Below are positions 14,215 through 24,298 of a DNA stretch of 64,000 nt, in pieces. The position numbers and the translations under genes were made by a program. Source of the DNA: Symsagittifera roscoffensis (Eukaryota > Xenacoelomorpha > Acoela > Convolutidae). Below the pieces are notes generated by a model. The model did no database searches. It was not told the origin of the DNA and worked only from the letters and a program-made list of their open reading frames with translations. Location: NCBI RefSeq assembly GCF_963678635.1, contig NC_087068.1, positions 11,726,027-11,790,026 of the forward strand, written 5' to 3'. Positions within the stretch are counted from its first letter, which is position 1; every line of letters begins with the position of its first letter.

Positions 14215-14400
14215 GTGTTTACCAAGAGTACTATTTCTTAAAAAAGACATGACCGTTTGATTCATGGTAAACACCTTGTCAAGTGTTTATCAAGAGTACT
14301 ATTTCTTAAAAAAGACATGACCGTTTGATTCATGGTAAACACCTTGTCAAGTGTTTATCAAGAGTACTATTTCTTAAAAAAGAGTGACCGTTTGATTGCT
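14215..14400. repeat. 68-bp minisatellite, three units (copy 2)
   Basis: Same array as at 8326, with unit starts at 14215, 14283 and 14351. Three units in both copies means the array already had three units before the larger duplication. Confidence 0.85.
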
Positions 14401-14597
14401 GAGGGATGGCCTTAAAAATTAAGTGTCTGTTTCAATTCAATTTTTGAACAGATGAACTTTCTATTTGCATAACCACAGCACGCAATAAGTGGCTGTGAAT
14501 TATGCGAATTGTTTGAGAGTCAGCTATAGTTACCTCTCCATTCCGAATTGACCAATCAGATTTTGTTTGTTCTGCTCCTGAGCTTCTTTTCCTCTTG

Positions 14598-15927
14598 TAC
14601 CATTATTCTCTCAGACCGTCTCCTATACTATACTTTTTAATTTTATTCAATAGAACTATTCACTAAAATAACATATAAGCCTGTCACAATTTTCTACCTT
14701 GCACTTTCTATGTGTTGATTTAACCGTGATTTACTTGCAATTAAAATTATGCATCAAAATACTCTGATCATGTGTCAGTAGCTAAATGACTGTGACTTAT
14801 TTGATATGGGATTATGGGTATTCTGATACCTTATTTATTCATAAAGAATGCCGTATTCATTAATACTAAAAAGAATTATCAGTCCCATTTGGGGTCTTTT
14901 TACTAAAAATTATAATTTCAACATCTTGAAATGAAACTGTTTTAATTCAATTTGATCGGCTAGAATTAGCAAATCAAGTTTCAGCACCATCTCAAAGTGT
15001 TTTTTCACAATTTTAAGTCGGCCTTTAAGTAAAACAAATATAATGTTTGACAAACGTGAATGACTTTTACTTTCGAAAGTGGATTTTAATTTTCATATTT
15101 TCCAGCGAAATAAAAAAAATCGCATTGATCTATTTTCTCTTATTCAGTTAGTTTTATGAAAAAGTGTCTATCGTGAAAGATTGTCAAAATTCGAAGAGCT
15201 CTTGTTCATTGACACTTTTCCAACTGTCTGTTGGCTCTGTTAAAAAAATATATGCAATGAAATAAATCGAGCTACAAGCAGAAGGAAACCGTGTAATAGT
15301 TAAAGAAATAGTAGTGTCTAATGAGAAATATGTAATGGGAAAAGCTTCAATCTATTTTATTTCAAATTGAGTCTTTGGAACTTGTCCGTTTAATTTCTGA
15401 GTAGAATTTTTGAAGGGGTTGTTTCCTCTTCTTTCATCTTCTAAGTGTCTTTGCATCTTATTTTTGGTATACGCTCTTTTTTCAACGACAAAACAACCAT
15501 GCCATAGCTGGAAGGGGGCTTGATATAGAATATGCCAAGAACTTCTCAAATTAACAAAACGGCGATAAAGAGAATTTAGTGTTAGTGTAAAAGAATGAGG
15601 CGTGAAACAGATAAGAAACCTGAGTAACCTCCAATATTGTTGTGAACACATCTTTACTTCATATTTTTCATCCTAAAAATATTCATATGAACAGTAGCTG
15701 GAGGTAAAATTCGGAGGACGGTGAAGTCAAACGATGCCCAATTCTGACATTATTGTCGTTGTCCTGTCGATATCGGTCGTAGACACTTGAAAACGGACTT
15801 GAAGGTCCAATGGTGTCCTCGTGGGAGTAAATTTGTGGTTGTGCTTTTTAGAGACCAGTCTTAAGTTTCATATTGTAATTTACAGTTTTAAGTTTAATAT
15901 TGTAAAACAAGTTGTTATTGTTATCAG
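14598..15927. other. Intron sequence with a dispersed repeat
   Basis: Unique AT-rich intron up to the exon B acceptor. Segment 15070-15240 belongs to a dispersed family also seen near 19606, 24789, 38476 and 60832. Shared landmarks are TTCGAAAGTGGA, ATTTTCTC, AAAAAGTGTC, CAAAGAGCT and TCTGTTGGCT. No gene is supported. Confidence 0.6.
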
Positions 15928-16117
15928 GACATGGGATCGAACAGACGGAAGAAAGACACAGCAGCTGGAGTGGTGTCTGGATCAGGACATCACCACGCTC
16001 AGCCTCCGGTCACTCAGCAGACGACAGGGGCGACCACTAGTAGACAACAGAGGGCGATTAATTTCAAACAGAAACTGATCCGGGTATTGAAGAAGATGAA
16101 ACAACAGCAGGAAGAAG
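15928..16117 (+). CDS. PACS: PACS homologue, exon B (start of middle region)
   Basis: Bounded by a TTATCAG acceptor and a GTACAT donor at 118-119 of the 16000s block (GT at 16118). It opens in phase 0, matching exon A, and ends in phase 1. The product has a low-complexity His/Gln/Thr region, then SRQQRAINFKQKLIRVLKKM, which matches vertebrate PACS TRQQNFKQKVVALLRRF at the start of the middle region. This FKQK basic helix is the most diagnostic motif in the exon. A Gln/Glu tail (KQQQEE) leads into the acidic exon C. Confidence 0.88.
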
Positions 16118-16524
16118 GTACATTCACGTAATATGTTCAACTACCTTGTCATAACTACTTTTTAACAACTTTAGTTAGCGTTCAAATAGTGAAAGCTAAA
16201 GAAGTCGACTATATAGGCAGGGCAAATTAAACTGCAAGAAAGGGCTGAAAATTATTCAGAGACTCATTTTAAAACAAGAATCAACAACATGATTTTTTTT
16301 TGTTTGTGAGTTCAAATGTGGGCGAATCTGAATTTTGTTTTGACCCCTTGAAATTAGATGCTAATTACTTTTGATGATACAGCGTCTTTGATTCATTTTT
16401 ATTGCATGGATCGAAAACCAGAGAAGGTGTCAGAACAGACGCAGTGAAGGAAGTCTTCTAGTAGTCATACGGTATGACATGTTGCCAAAAAATGTAGTTT
16501 ATAATATTATATATTTCGTTGCAG
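16118..16524. other. Short intron
   Basis: 407-nt phase-1 intron between exons B and C, with a TTTCGTTGCAG acceptor. No other feature seen. Confidence 0.75.
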
Positions 16525-16714
16525 AAGGCGAGGAGGACGGGTGCGATGACTTGGACGACGACATCCTGCCGGAGGAGTTGGACGACTTGGATGAGTTCGA
16601 CAGCAACTCAGATTTAGACAGCACCCACCTTGCACTAGGATTGGGAGATGCACTTGGAGATACTAACTCATTGGATTCACACACTGCCGACCTCCTGCTT
16701 CCCACAGATATCAG
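16525..16714 (+). CDS. PACS: PACS homologue, exon C (acidic autoregulatory segment)
   Basis: Bounded by a TTCGTTGCAG acceptor and a GTGCGT donor. The phase is 1 in and 2 out, continuous with exon B. The product is strongly acidic (EGEEDGCDDLDDDILPEE, then LDDLDEFDSNSDLDS). It corresponds to the EVEEDLDLLYDTLDMEHPSD region of vertebrate PACS, the acidic stretch implicated there in CK2-regulated autoinhibition. Several Ser residues followed by acidic residues are plausible CK2 sites, which is inference from the motif only. Confidence 0.85.
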
Positions 16715-18905
16715 GTGCGTTCACTTTGCGCTAAACTCCAAGGTTTTGACCCATATATGGAGGAGCGATGGAGAAGTGGCTAAGGTCTCCGCCTCTTAAT
16801 CGGAGGGTCGGTGGATTGCGGCCCACCATCGTCCGTGTTAAAAAAAAAGACAGCTCAAAAACGTGAATAGCTGAAAAGCTCGTCTGTTGGTCCCAACCCG
16901 TGTAGATGAACCCTTTTAATTTTAATCATTGAAAATCGTAAAATTTTCTATATTTGATTTAAAATTTATTTTACTCTTTTTTTCGATGCTTATCTTGGAT
17001 GTATTCTTTCCATTGCTGTTTTTGAGCTTCCATTGAACTGGATTGATCTGTTATGCTTGAGAGATAGAGATAACAAGAGAAAAAAATGGAAAATTACAAT
17101 TGTATGGTTATCGTGATGTCGTGATCTAGTCTATCACTGCACTTTCCACATGGTTTCTAGCGGTGAAATCGAAGTAGAAGGAGATTTCCAGTTTCCAGTG
17201 ATAGTGTCCTAGTCGTAGTGTCTCTATATCACACTCAAGAAGGCGTTTTGCATGTGTTTTAATACTAGGTTAGGGGCCAATTTTCTGGCGTGCGTAGCTT
17301 CAAATGAAGTTACATACCCGGATTTAGCCGGTAGTTATAGGTTAGTGAGAAAATTGAGAAAAAATTCTGTGAAAAATTGTGATTGCTCAATTATATTATA
17401 GTTATGCTCCAGCCTATGCTGGTAGTTTAAAGATTAAGTCCAGTTACTCGGACCATTTTAGTTAAGAAGCCAAGTAATTTTGTGGCGTGAAAGTTTTCGA
17501 TCCCGCTAGCATAATCATGCTTAAAGATATTCTCCCAGTTGTCGCTATAGAAATGTTCAATGTCAAGTTTTAACTTATATTTGAGGGACTGTCTAATTTT
17601 CCAATTGAATTTTTGTAGTTGAAAGTATGATGGTTGGCCCAGTGTTCTCCAAGTAGCTCGGCTCAGTAGCAACCCGAAGGAAACTGGATGGGAAGCGTTT
17701 CATTATGTTTTCAGATCGGAAGATTTTTTAATTTGCATAAATTTGTTTTGTCATTCATTTGAAAGCACACTAGTTGTTCTTAGTTTGATGTTTTACTCGC
17801 AGTGGTCGCGAGTTTAGTTATTCCCGGTGTGATTCCGGGCGCCTAAATAGGATCTGTGTAGTTGAGGATTGCTTTATTTTTTTGTAGTTTCCTTTTTTGT
17901 CTTATTACAGTGTGCATATAAGTTGGGTTTGAGAAGTAACCTGATAACAAGTTTGGAGTTAGGAGTGCACGTAGCCTGGTGCCTTGTTAATGGTATGTTT
18001 CTATTTCTCAGCCAGTTAATGGGGCTGTGCCATTTTGGATTCCTTGCTTCCGTTAAATTACTAATGATGGGCCTTGGCTTCATTGGGTTGTTTTGTCTGC
18101 GCATGTCGGCATAAGAGACATATAGAGGTTAAATAAGACTGGGGATAACAGCTTGTTTCATTGTTCGACTATTAGTGTTCTCTGACATAGTTTGGCCTTT
18201 CTCAAGCCAGCTTTGGTATAGAATGAGATGCAGTTAAGGCATTTATTGTCAATATTTCTTGTTAAAGTCGTGTTCGTGTCCTTGAAAATAGCTTGAAAGT
18301 AAAATCAGGTAGTAGTAATTGATGCTCAACAAGATTTGCGAAGCAAAGTCAAGACAGATTATTTCAACATTGATCAATATTAATAAATGCAACGGAAGTT
18401 TAGAACCACCCCATCCTCTTTGAACCTCTGTTTTTTAAAAAAGCGGGTATGTCGTTTTTCTGAAATATATATTTTTGGAAAGTTAGGGCCCTTAATCAAG
18501 AAAAGGCCGACGGAACAAATACGGCAAATTTTTGAAAATCGAGCGTTCTTCCCATTTGACAAAACATTAGATCCTGCTCTTGCTAAGAAGAGCTCACTTA
18601 GGTTTTGTGCTGATTCTTTATTTCAAGGAAAATATAATTTTAAATTGTCATTCCCTCCAATTTATTGATTTTTGGGCTCTTTTTCCTTCGAACGATGTCT
18701 GGTTGTTATCAAAATGGGCTAGCCGACTAATTAGATCATCACAAACATATTTAGTCTGCATACTTAACCTTGTAAAACCCCTCGTTACACCGTAAAATTG
18801 ATGTCTATCGAAGGTGTATATGTGAGGGGAGGGAGGAAAAAGAGCCCATTTTTGAATTGAAATGGTCGATAATGATTTGCCTCCATGTTTTTGTTACTTT
18901 TTTAG
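16715..18905. other. Intron with a tRNA-like pseudogene and a dispersed repeat
   Basis: 2.2 kb phase-2 intron. It holds a tRNA-like sequence near 16763. Segment 18030-18165 resembles 21184-21325 and 26367-26508 (shared landmarks TTAAATTACTAATGATG-like and GGGTTGTTTTGTCTGCG). The rest is featureless AT-rich sequence. Confidence 0.6.
16763..16834 (+). pseudogene. tRNA-like sequence, possible tRNA-Lys(CTT) relic or SINE head
   Basis: GCGATGG at 16765 can pair with CCATCGT at 16826. In between are a D-arm-like AAGTGGCTAAGG, an anticodon-arm-like CTCCG/CGGAG stem enclosing CTCTTAA (CTT at the anticodon position), and a GGTGG/CCACC arm. The T loop lacks a proper TTCGA and the arms overlap the acceptor, so I do not call it functional. 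Confidence 0.4.
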
Positions 18906-19114
18906 GCCGGAGATCAAGCCCTTTTTCAACAGTCACGTGCAGTTGAATGAGGACGACAATGATAATCGAGGGGACATTACAGGGACAGGAGACGGGCAGG
19001 GTGGGGGAGGAGGAAGTGTAGCTAGTCAGTATCAGATGATGCAGGGGGTAGAATATACCAGAGATAGAGACAGGGAACAGCAGAGTTGTGGCTTACCAGG
19101 GGGAGCAGACACAG
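18906..19114 (+). CDS. PACS: PACS homologue, exon D
   Basis: Bounded by a TTACTTTTTTAG acceptor and a GTACAA donor. The phase is 2 in and 1 out. It opens RPEIKPFFNSHVQLNEDD, matching the KPKLRPYFEGLSHSSS motif of vertebrate PACS middle region, and continues with an acidic patch and a Gly-rich stretch. The last 42 nt (19073-19114) are the left end of the 5.2 kb tandem duplication, so a truncated copy of this exon lies at 24258. Phase 1 at the end joins exon E exactly (G plus AT gives Asp). Confidence 0.88.
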
Positions 19115-22100
19115 GTACAACGTGCAAGCGCTTTTTTGTCATTTCTATCATTATCTTTTTCCTGTAAATTTTATCTTGTGAAATTTTGTCCCACAAATGT
19201 CTGATTCAGAGTCGATGAACGTCGTGAAGACTCTTATATAGGTCTTGGTCATTTTTTGTTTTGTTTTTATTTCAGGAAAAAGTATTAAAATGCTCTAACA
19301 ACTACAGAACTGCATTCATTTGTTTCAATGCATTTATGGATACACTTGAGTATGTGTGGTTGTTTAACAGTATTGAACGCAGTGAAGACTCCTTTATAGG
19401 TGCTGCTGATTTTTTTTTCAGGAGAAGTCTTAAAAGTCTCTAATAACTACAGATGTGCATTCATACATATTGATGCATTTATGAATGCACTTAGGTATAT
19501 ATGCACTTTTTGAGTTCAATTGATATTCATCTGCTAAAAGTGACGTACATAGCACTCTCCAAATAAAAACATGGAATTGGTGCGAAAAAACGAACAATTT
19601 CTAGTTTCGAAAGTGGAATTTAATTTTCAGATTTCCAGCGGAATGAAAACTACCTGTCGATCCAGTTTTCTCAAGTTGGGTTAATGTTCTCAAAAAAGCG
19701 CCAATTACATATCGTTTAAGTAATTCAAAGAGCTTAAAGGGCAGCTCTTTTTTTCTGTGAATTTTGAAAGTTGTTATTTTTTAACAAAGGCAGTGTTTTT
19801 TTCTTTAATTGGGTTCATTACTCTTTTCTAATCTTCGACTATGTTCATGTTTTTGTTTACTTGTTCAATTTGTATTTCTTTTAGTAATTTGTATTTCTTG
19901 ACTTCGAATAATTTCCTTTTTTTAGTTTCAGCTTGAAAAATGTTTCGGCATGAATGATTTCGCCGTATATTTTATCAGCTTACCAACCTTTTGGGTCGTT
20001 CCGGGGAACAATAACTTGTATGTTTTACTCCGGATAGCACAAAACGTTATAAATCTCAGAATGGAATTTATAGTTCAAAGTTTTTCATGACAACCATTTT
20101 TTTCGCTCAAACTTTTTTTTTGAAGTTTCATTAAACGCCTTCGAATGTGTTTCTGGACGTGTTTTCCGCAAATAGAACATCATTTCAGGTAACATTTTGA
20201 AGTTTTTTAAGTTGTGGTGTTTTGAAGTTTTTCCCCTATTTTTTGGGATTTAGTGGCTTTTCTTTCCTTTCCTGTCTGCTAGCTTGCAATGCAATTTTTG
20301 TGGTATCGCAAGTGATGCGAAGCTCCGCTTCGCCTCTGTGTAAATCAGTTGAACTGTGAAGGTTTCCTTGCAAATTGCCATTTTTCTATTGCAAGTTAAG
20401 CGGCAAACACTGATTCACGCGCACAATACCTCGGTGGTGCCGAAAAATATTTTGAGTACTGTTTCTACTCATCTCAAATCATTGACAATTAATTAAACTC
20501 AAATGAGTGGAAGTGCAAAACCAAAATCGGTCATTTAAATTGATACCGCTTGCTAAGTAAACCAAAGTTCCCCGAGCGCAACGTCGTAAAAATTTCTAAA
20601 CAAAGATATAACACAGCATTATGTTGAATTTTCTTCTCGGTTTTGCTCCGAAACAAAACGGTATTCACGCAAAACCGTCAACGATTCACCAAAACAACTC
20701 CAAATTCCCAAATATGATCAATATTTGAGACTGTTGAAAACATTTTCACTTTAGGCTTTGTTGTACTTCCCCATTGTGAAGTTCACGCTCTGATTGGTTA
20801 ATTGTTTTGAGTCTGCCAAAAAGCCGGTCTACTAAAAACACTAGACCCTTCTTTGCAGTAACGATGGTTACGCCATGAATTTGGTCCCTAATCTCTCTAA
20901 TATTGTAAGCAATTACTGAGTGGGCGCACTGAGCAAAATGGTCCAACAGCAGAACAATAATGAAGTTGCAATTGACAGTGTTTTCTACCTCGCTATTAAT
21001 TTTTTTGACGTGAATACTAGCTCAGTAAAATCATTCATATGTAATCCCACTGCAGCTGAGACATGGTTTTTGGTTACTGCAGTGTGGCCCATTTTGATTT
21101 TTTTGGAGTGCGGTAAAAAAGAAAACGATCTTTATTTCTTACACAAAAAGTAGACAGAAACTATATTAACCAATCAGAATATGTCCGGTTTTGGGTTCTT
21201 TGCTTCTGTCAAATTACTGATGATTGCCCTAAATTTCTTTGGGTTGTTTTGTCTGCGTATGAAGGCATTTTAGACATAAATACGTTAAATAGTACGAGGA
21301 ATAACACATTGTTTCAGTTTAGATTTAGTGTCTCTGAATTCTATATGTATGACCTCTACTTTTTGGTGTCTACTTGATGTAATTCTTGGTGGAATCCCTC
21401 ATAGGCGAAAAAAAATCAGCCAATCAGATTTCAGTATCAAAGATTTGGAAAAAAAGCTTGAAAATCTCAAAGAAAGTAAACATTTCCAGGTACTTGATAT
21501 TAGTATTGGCCGAATATAAAAACGGCAGAAACGCGCAAAAATTTTTAAATGTCATTGATCGCCGGCGAATTGAAACAAATTTTTTATGAGTCCTTGGCCC
21601 ATGAGAAAAGCTCCCTAATTTTTTCTAAGTTGAAGAAGATAGTTCTTTTTGCACAACTACAGTGCGAAAATTGTGGCGGAAAAAGGTGTCTGAGTTGTTT
21701 GAATTTCATTTAGTTTTGAATTATTTTCGTATTTACCTGTTTGCCCTGACAGCTGTTAAGACGAAAACGGTTTTAGTGGGATTTAAGACGACGCTACTTA
21801 CTATAACGGATCAGTTGAGCAATCCCACCCCAATTCTCGCGTGGGGGGAGATAGCTCATTAGGTACTTGAGACCTGTGTATAACCACTTGAAATTAGTTT
21901 CAATGATATAAAATTAAAAACCAGATTCTTCAACGATAAAGGAACGCCGATATGTACAATATCAAAGCTCAAAAATTACATTCAGAGTGAAAAAAAATCT
22001 ATAAAACTGAGACTCAGTTTTTTCTGCCCTGAATGGAAAAAAAGCTAGGACCAATTTAACATCCTCCCGCCACCCCCAAATCTGTTTAGGGGGAGGATGT

Positions 22101-22584
22101 TAACTTGGCTCTAGTTAGAATTTTCAGCCAATCAGAATAGAGCATTTTACATACAGCGCTAAGTAGGTTTAAATTAAAATGAACGCTGGGGTTGAGGATC
22201 TTTACTTGGTCCAAAAGCTATGCGGAGAACAGTTTTTGATATTCAGATACAAGGTTAGAGCTAGAGCACCAACCCTGAGGCAATTTTCGTCTTAATTGCA
22301 TGTCTTGTCATATTTACCAAGCACCAGGTCTCTGTCCTGCTAAAAATTACTTTTCTTGATATGAATTGCATCAAAACGTGTCAGTGTGAACATGTGAACA
22401 ATTTTTGAACAGCTTTATTTTGTAATTTTACGAGGGGGTGGAAAACTGGAAAAGAGCCAGAAATGAGGCATTTTCAAGCTCAGGCATTTTACTCTTAACG
22501 AATTTAATGCTGGATTCGCATAAGGCTCAAAAATTCCTTTTCAATATTTCGATCTCCATAGTAAATTAATATTTGGGTCTTATG

Positions 22585-23004
22585 CAGGGGCGGATCTAGG
22601 ATTTTCTTGAGGGGGGGGCGGATTTTCAAAAAAATTACGAAAATTTTGACCACCTTTTTTTTGGTCGATCAGATTGATTTTCAGAGCTCTCCGAAAGCAG
22701 TAAAAAGACCCTGTTTTGGCCAAATTTTCTGCGCCGCAGGCAATTTTTTGAAAAAACAGGTCAAAAAAGCCGTTTTTGGGCACTTTTTGGAAAAATTTGA
22801 CAAAAAAAACGCGTTTTTTTTGGCCCGCGCTCCCCCTCAAAATTAGTATATATTGGCGCCCAAGGCGCCTTTAGAAAAATTTTAGGGTCGGTCGGCCATA
22901 AATGGATTTCTTAAAAAGTACCAAAGGGGGGACCCTTTGGGTTGGCAGGGGTTCGAATTCCTGAGGAGGGGGGCGGTCGCCCCTCCCCCCTAAATCCGCC
23001 CCTG
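22585..23004. mobile_element. hAT-type MITE, copy 1
   Basis: 420 bp with terminal inverted repeats CAGGGGCGGAT and ATCCGCCCCTG, flanked by a perfect 8-bp target duplication GTCTTATG (22577-22584 and 23005-23012). An 8-bp duplication with CAGGG-type ends is typical of the hAT superfamily. The interior is G-run and A/T rich with no transposase, so it is non-autonomous. The short ORFs on both strands inside it are by-products of the foldback sequence. Confidence 0.88.
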
Positions 23005-23654
23005 GTCTTATGCACAAAACGGCCCAATTTCATTATTTCTACATCTCTTGAACTGAAATTATTTTGGATGAATTTGATTGGCTAATTAGCCGATCTAGTT
23101 CTATCGACATTTTCTGTCATTTCAATTGAAATTTCAAGCAGATAAAATTATCAGCCGAAATGATAATGAAAATTGAATTTTGCTTGTCTGGGCAAGGTTT
23201 CACAACTCACAAGTGACTCAAAATTAATTTGATAATTTGACTCAAAGCTCCATCTTTTCGGCAATTTCGGCTAATATTTTTATCTGCTAGAAAAATTGAT
23301 CGGAATGCCTGAGCCTGACCGTGTAACTTGAATTTGATTGGCTAAAATTTCCCAATCAAATTGATCGCATAATTTCCAGCTTACGATGTCGAAAAATTGA
23401 TTTTGGGTCGTTAAGTGCATAAGACCCTAATATTTTTTGGGAGACAGCCGAAAATGACTCTTTCTAGGATAAAATTGAAGAATATTTGTTATGGTTCGGT
23501 GGGTGTATTGGAGGAAGAATGGGGGGGGTAGTAAACGAGGCTCTGATTTGGTGCGTGTGAATGGTTTGTTCAATAAAAATAGTTCCCACAATCCTGAATA
23601 GTTGAAAAGATAATTGAAGAAAGAAAACTCGTAGTAAGCTGTAAAAATAAATAT

Positions 23655-23727
23655 TGATGCCACCCAGGCTCGAACTGGGGACCTTCTGCGTGTAAAGCAG
23701 ACGTGATAACCACTACACCATGGCACC
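23655..23727 (-). tRNA. tRNA-Val (anticodon TAC), copy 1
   Basis: 73-nt cloverleaf on the minus strand. The acceptor GGTGCCA/TGGCATC has one G-U pair, the D arm is GTGTAGTGGTTATCAC, and the anticodon arm TCTGC-TTTACAC-GCAGA gives TAC. The T arm is CCCAG-TTCGAGC-CTGGG and the discriminator is A. A and B boxes are intact, and a T5 run follows about 9 nt after the 3' end, fitting RNA polymerase III termination. It looks functional, and an identical copy lies at 28839. Confidence 0.96.
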
Positions 23728-24257
23728 TTGACGTAAAGGAAGATAGTGGTTCTAATAACTAAGATTATTCTACTTGTGTTATTATAAGCTATGAAGCGTT
23801 GAAATACAACTGCTCAAATAATACGTGCGATATACCTCAAACATGACATGACAAAATTTAAGATCATTTATCCACGAGGGATAGGACCAACATACGAGCT
23901 GTACAGCTCATCACGGCGAACCGCTGTTGTGCCCCTGCTTAAGAAAAATCGGGACTAAGTTGATTTGAATTGACAATTATGATAGACGCGGTCCCGGAAA
24001 GTATGCAGGTGCCGTATGAAAAAGACGAACCCCGGCCTATTAGCATGTGTGCCGATAAGCATGCATGGCACCATGTAAAAGAATGCAGTTTGAAGATTCT
24101 CTTTTCAAGTTTTGTTTACTCAAATTTTCAATTTTATCAGAGTGCACTTAGCCCCCCACCTCACACGAACATGAATTTTAAAGTTGTCATAACCTAATTA
24201 GTCCGTATGTCAATTTTCATAACAATCGAACCATGTGAACAAAATTTTTACTTGTAG

Positions 24258-24298
24258 GGAACAGCAGAGTTGTGGCATACCAGGGGGAGCAGACACAG
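24258..24298 (+). pseudogene. Duplicated 3' fragment of PACS exon D (potential pseudo-exon)
   Basis: 41 nt matching the end of exon D (19074-19114) with one T-to-A change, still followed by the GTACAA donor. The duplication junction reads ATTTTTACTTGTAG just before it, so a possible acceptor AG was made by the breakpoint. Skipping it gives perfect phase between exons D and E. Including it adds 41 nt, changes the frame, and leads to a stop in exon E at 35318-35320. It is therefore probably skipped or a source of unproductive transcripts. Confidence 0.7.

Larger units (their letters stand above)
8710..14597. repeat. 5.9 kb tandem duplication, copy 2
   Basis: Head-to-tail copy of 3139-8709, ending at TTTTCCTCTTG (14597) before unique sequence. 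It is about 300 bp longer than copy 1, mainly from a 221-bp internal tandem duplication at 9901-10342 and an insertion near 12960-13100. The hAT-like fragment starting CAGTAGCGGATTTAA is at 9385. No gene is evident. Confidence 0.85.
19073..24256. repeat. 5.2 kb tandem duplication, copy 1
   Basis: Begins inside PACS exon D (GGGAACAGCAGAGTTGTGGC at 19073) and ends ATTTTTACTTGTA at 24256, where the same start follows directly. It is nearly identical to 24257-29499 by eye; the length differs because of a ~57-bp gap near 24150, an 8-bp gap near 19923 and a 7-bp insertion near 20710. It contains a hAT MITE, a tRNA-Val, a dispersed-repeat copy at about 19606, and an 18-bp hairpin (22051-22068 with 22091-22108, one mismatch). 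Confidence 0.95.

Noticed and set aside
15352-15651. 99-aa minus-strand frame in the intron before exon B
   Set aside because: No family, no splice context and no repeat support; length is within chance for this amount of AT-rich sequence.
22580-22846. Overlapping frames on both strands near the hAT MITE, repeated at 27779-28030
   Set aside because: They lie within or across the foldback MITE and reflect its inverted, low-complexity sequence.
23427-23726. 99-aa minus-strand frame, repeated at 28611-28910
   Set aside because: Its first part is the tRNA-Val gene read as protein.
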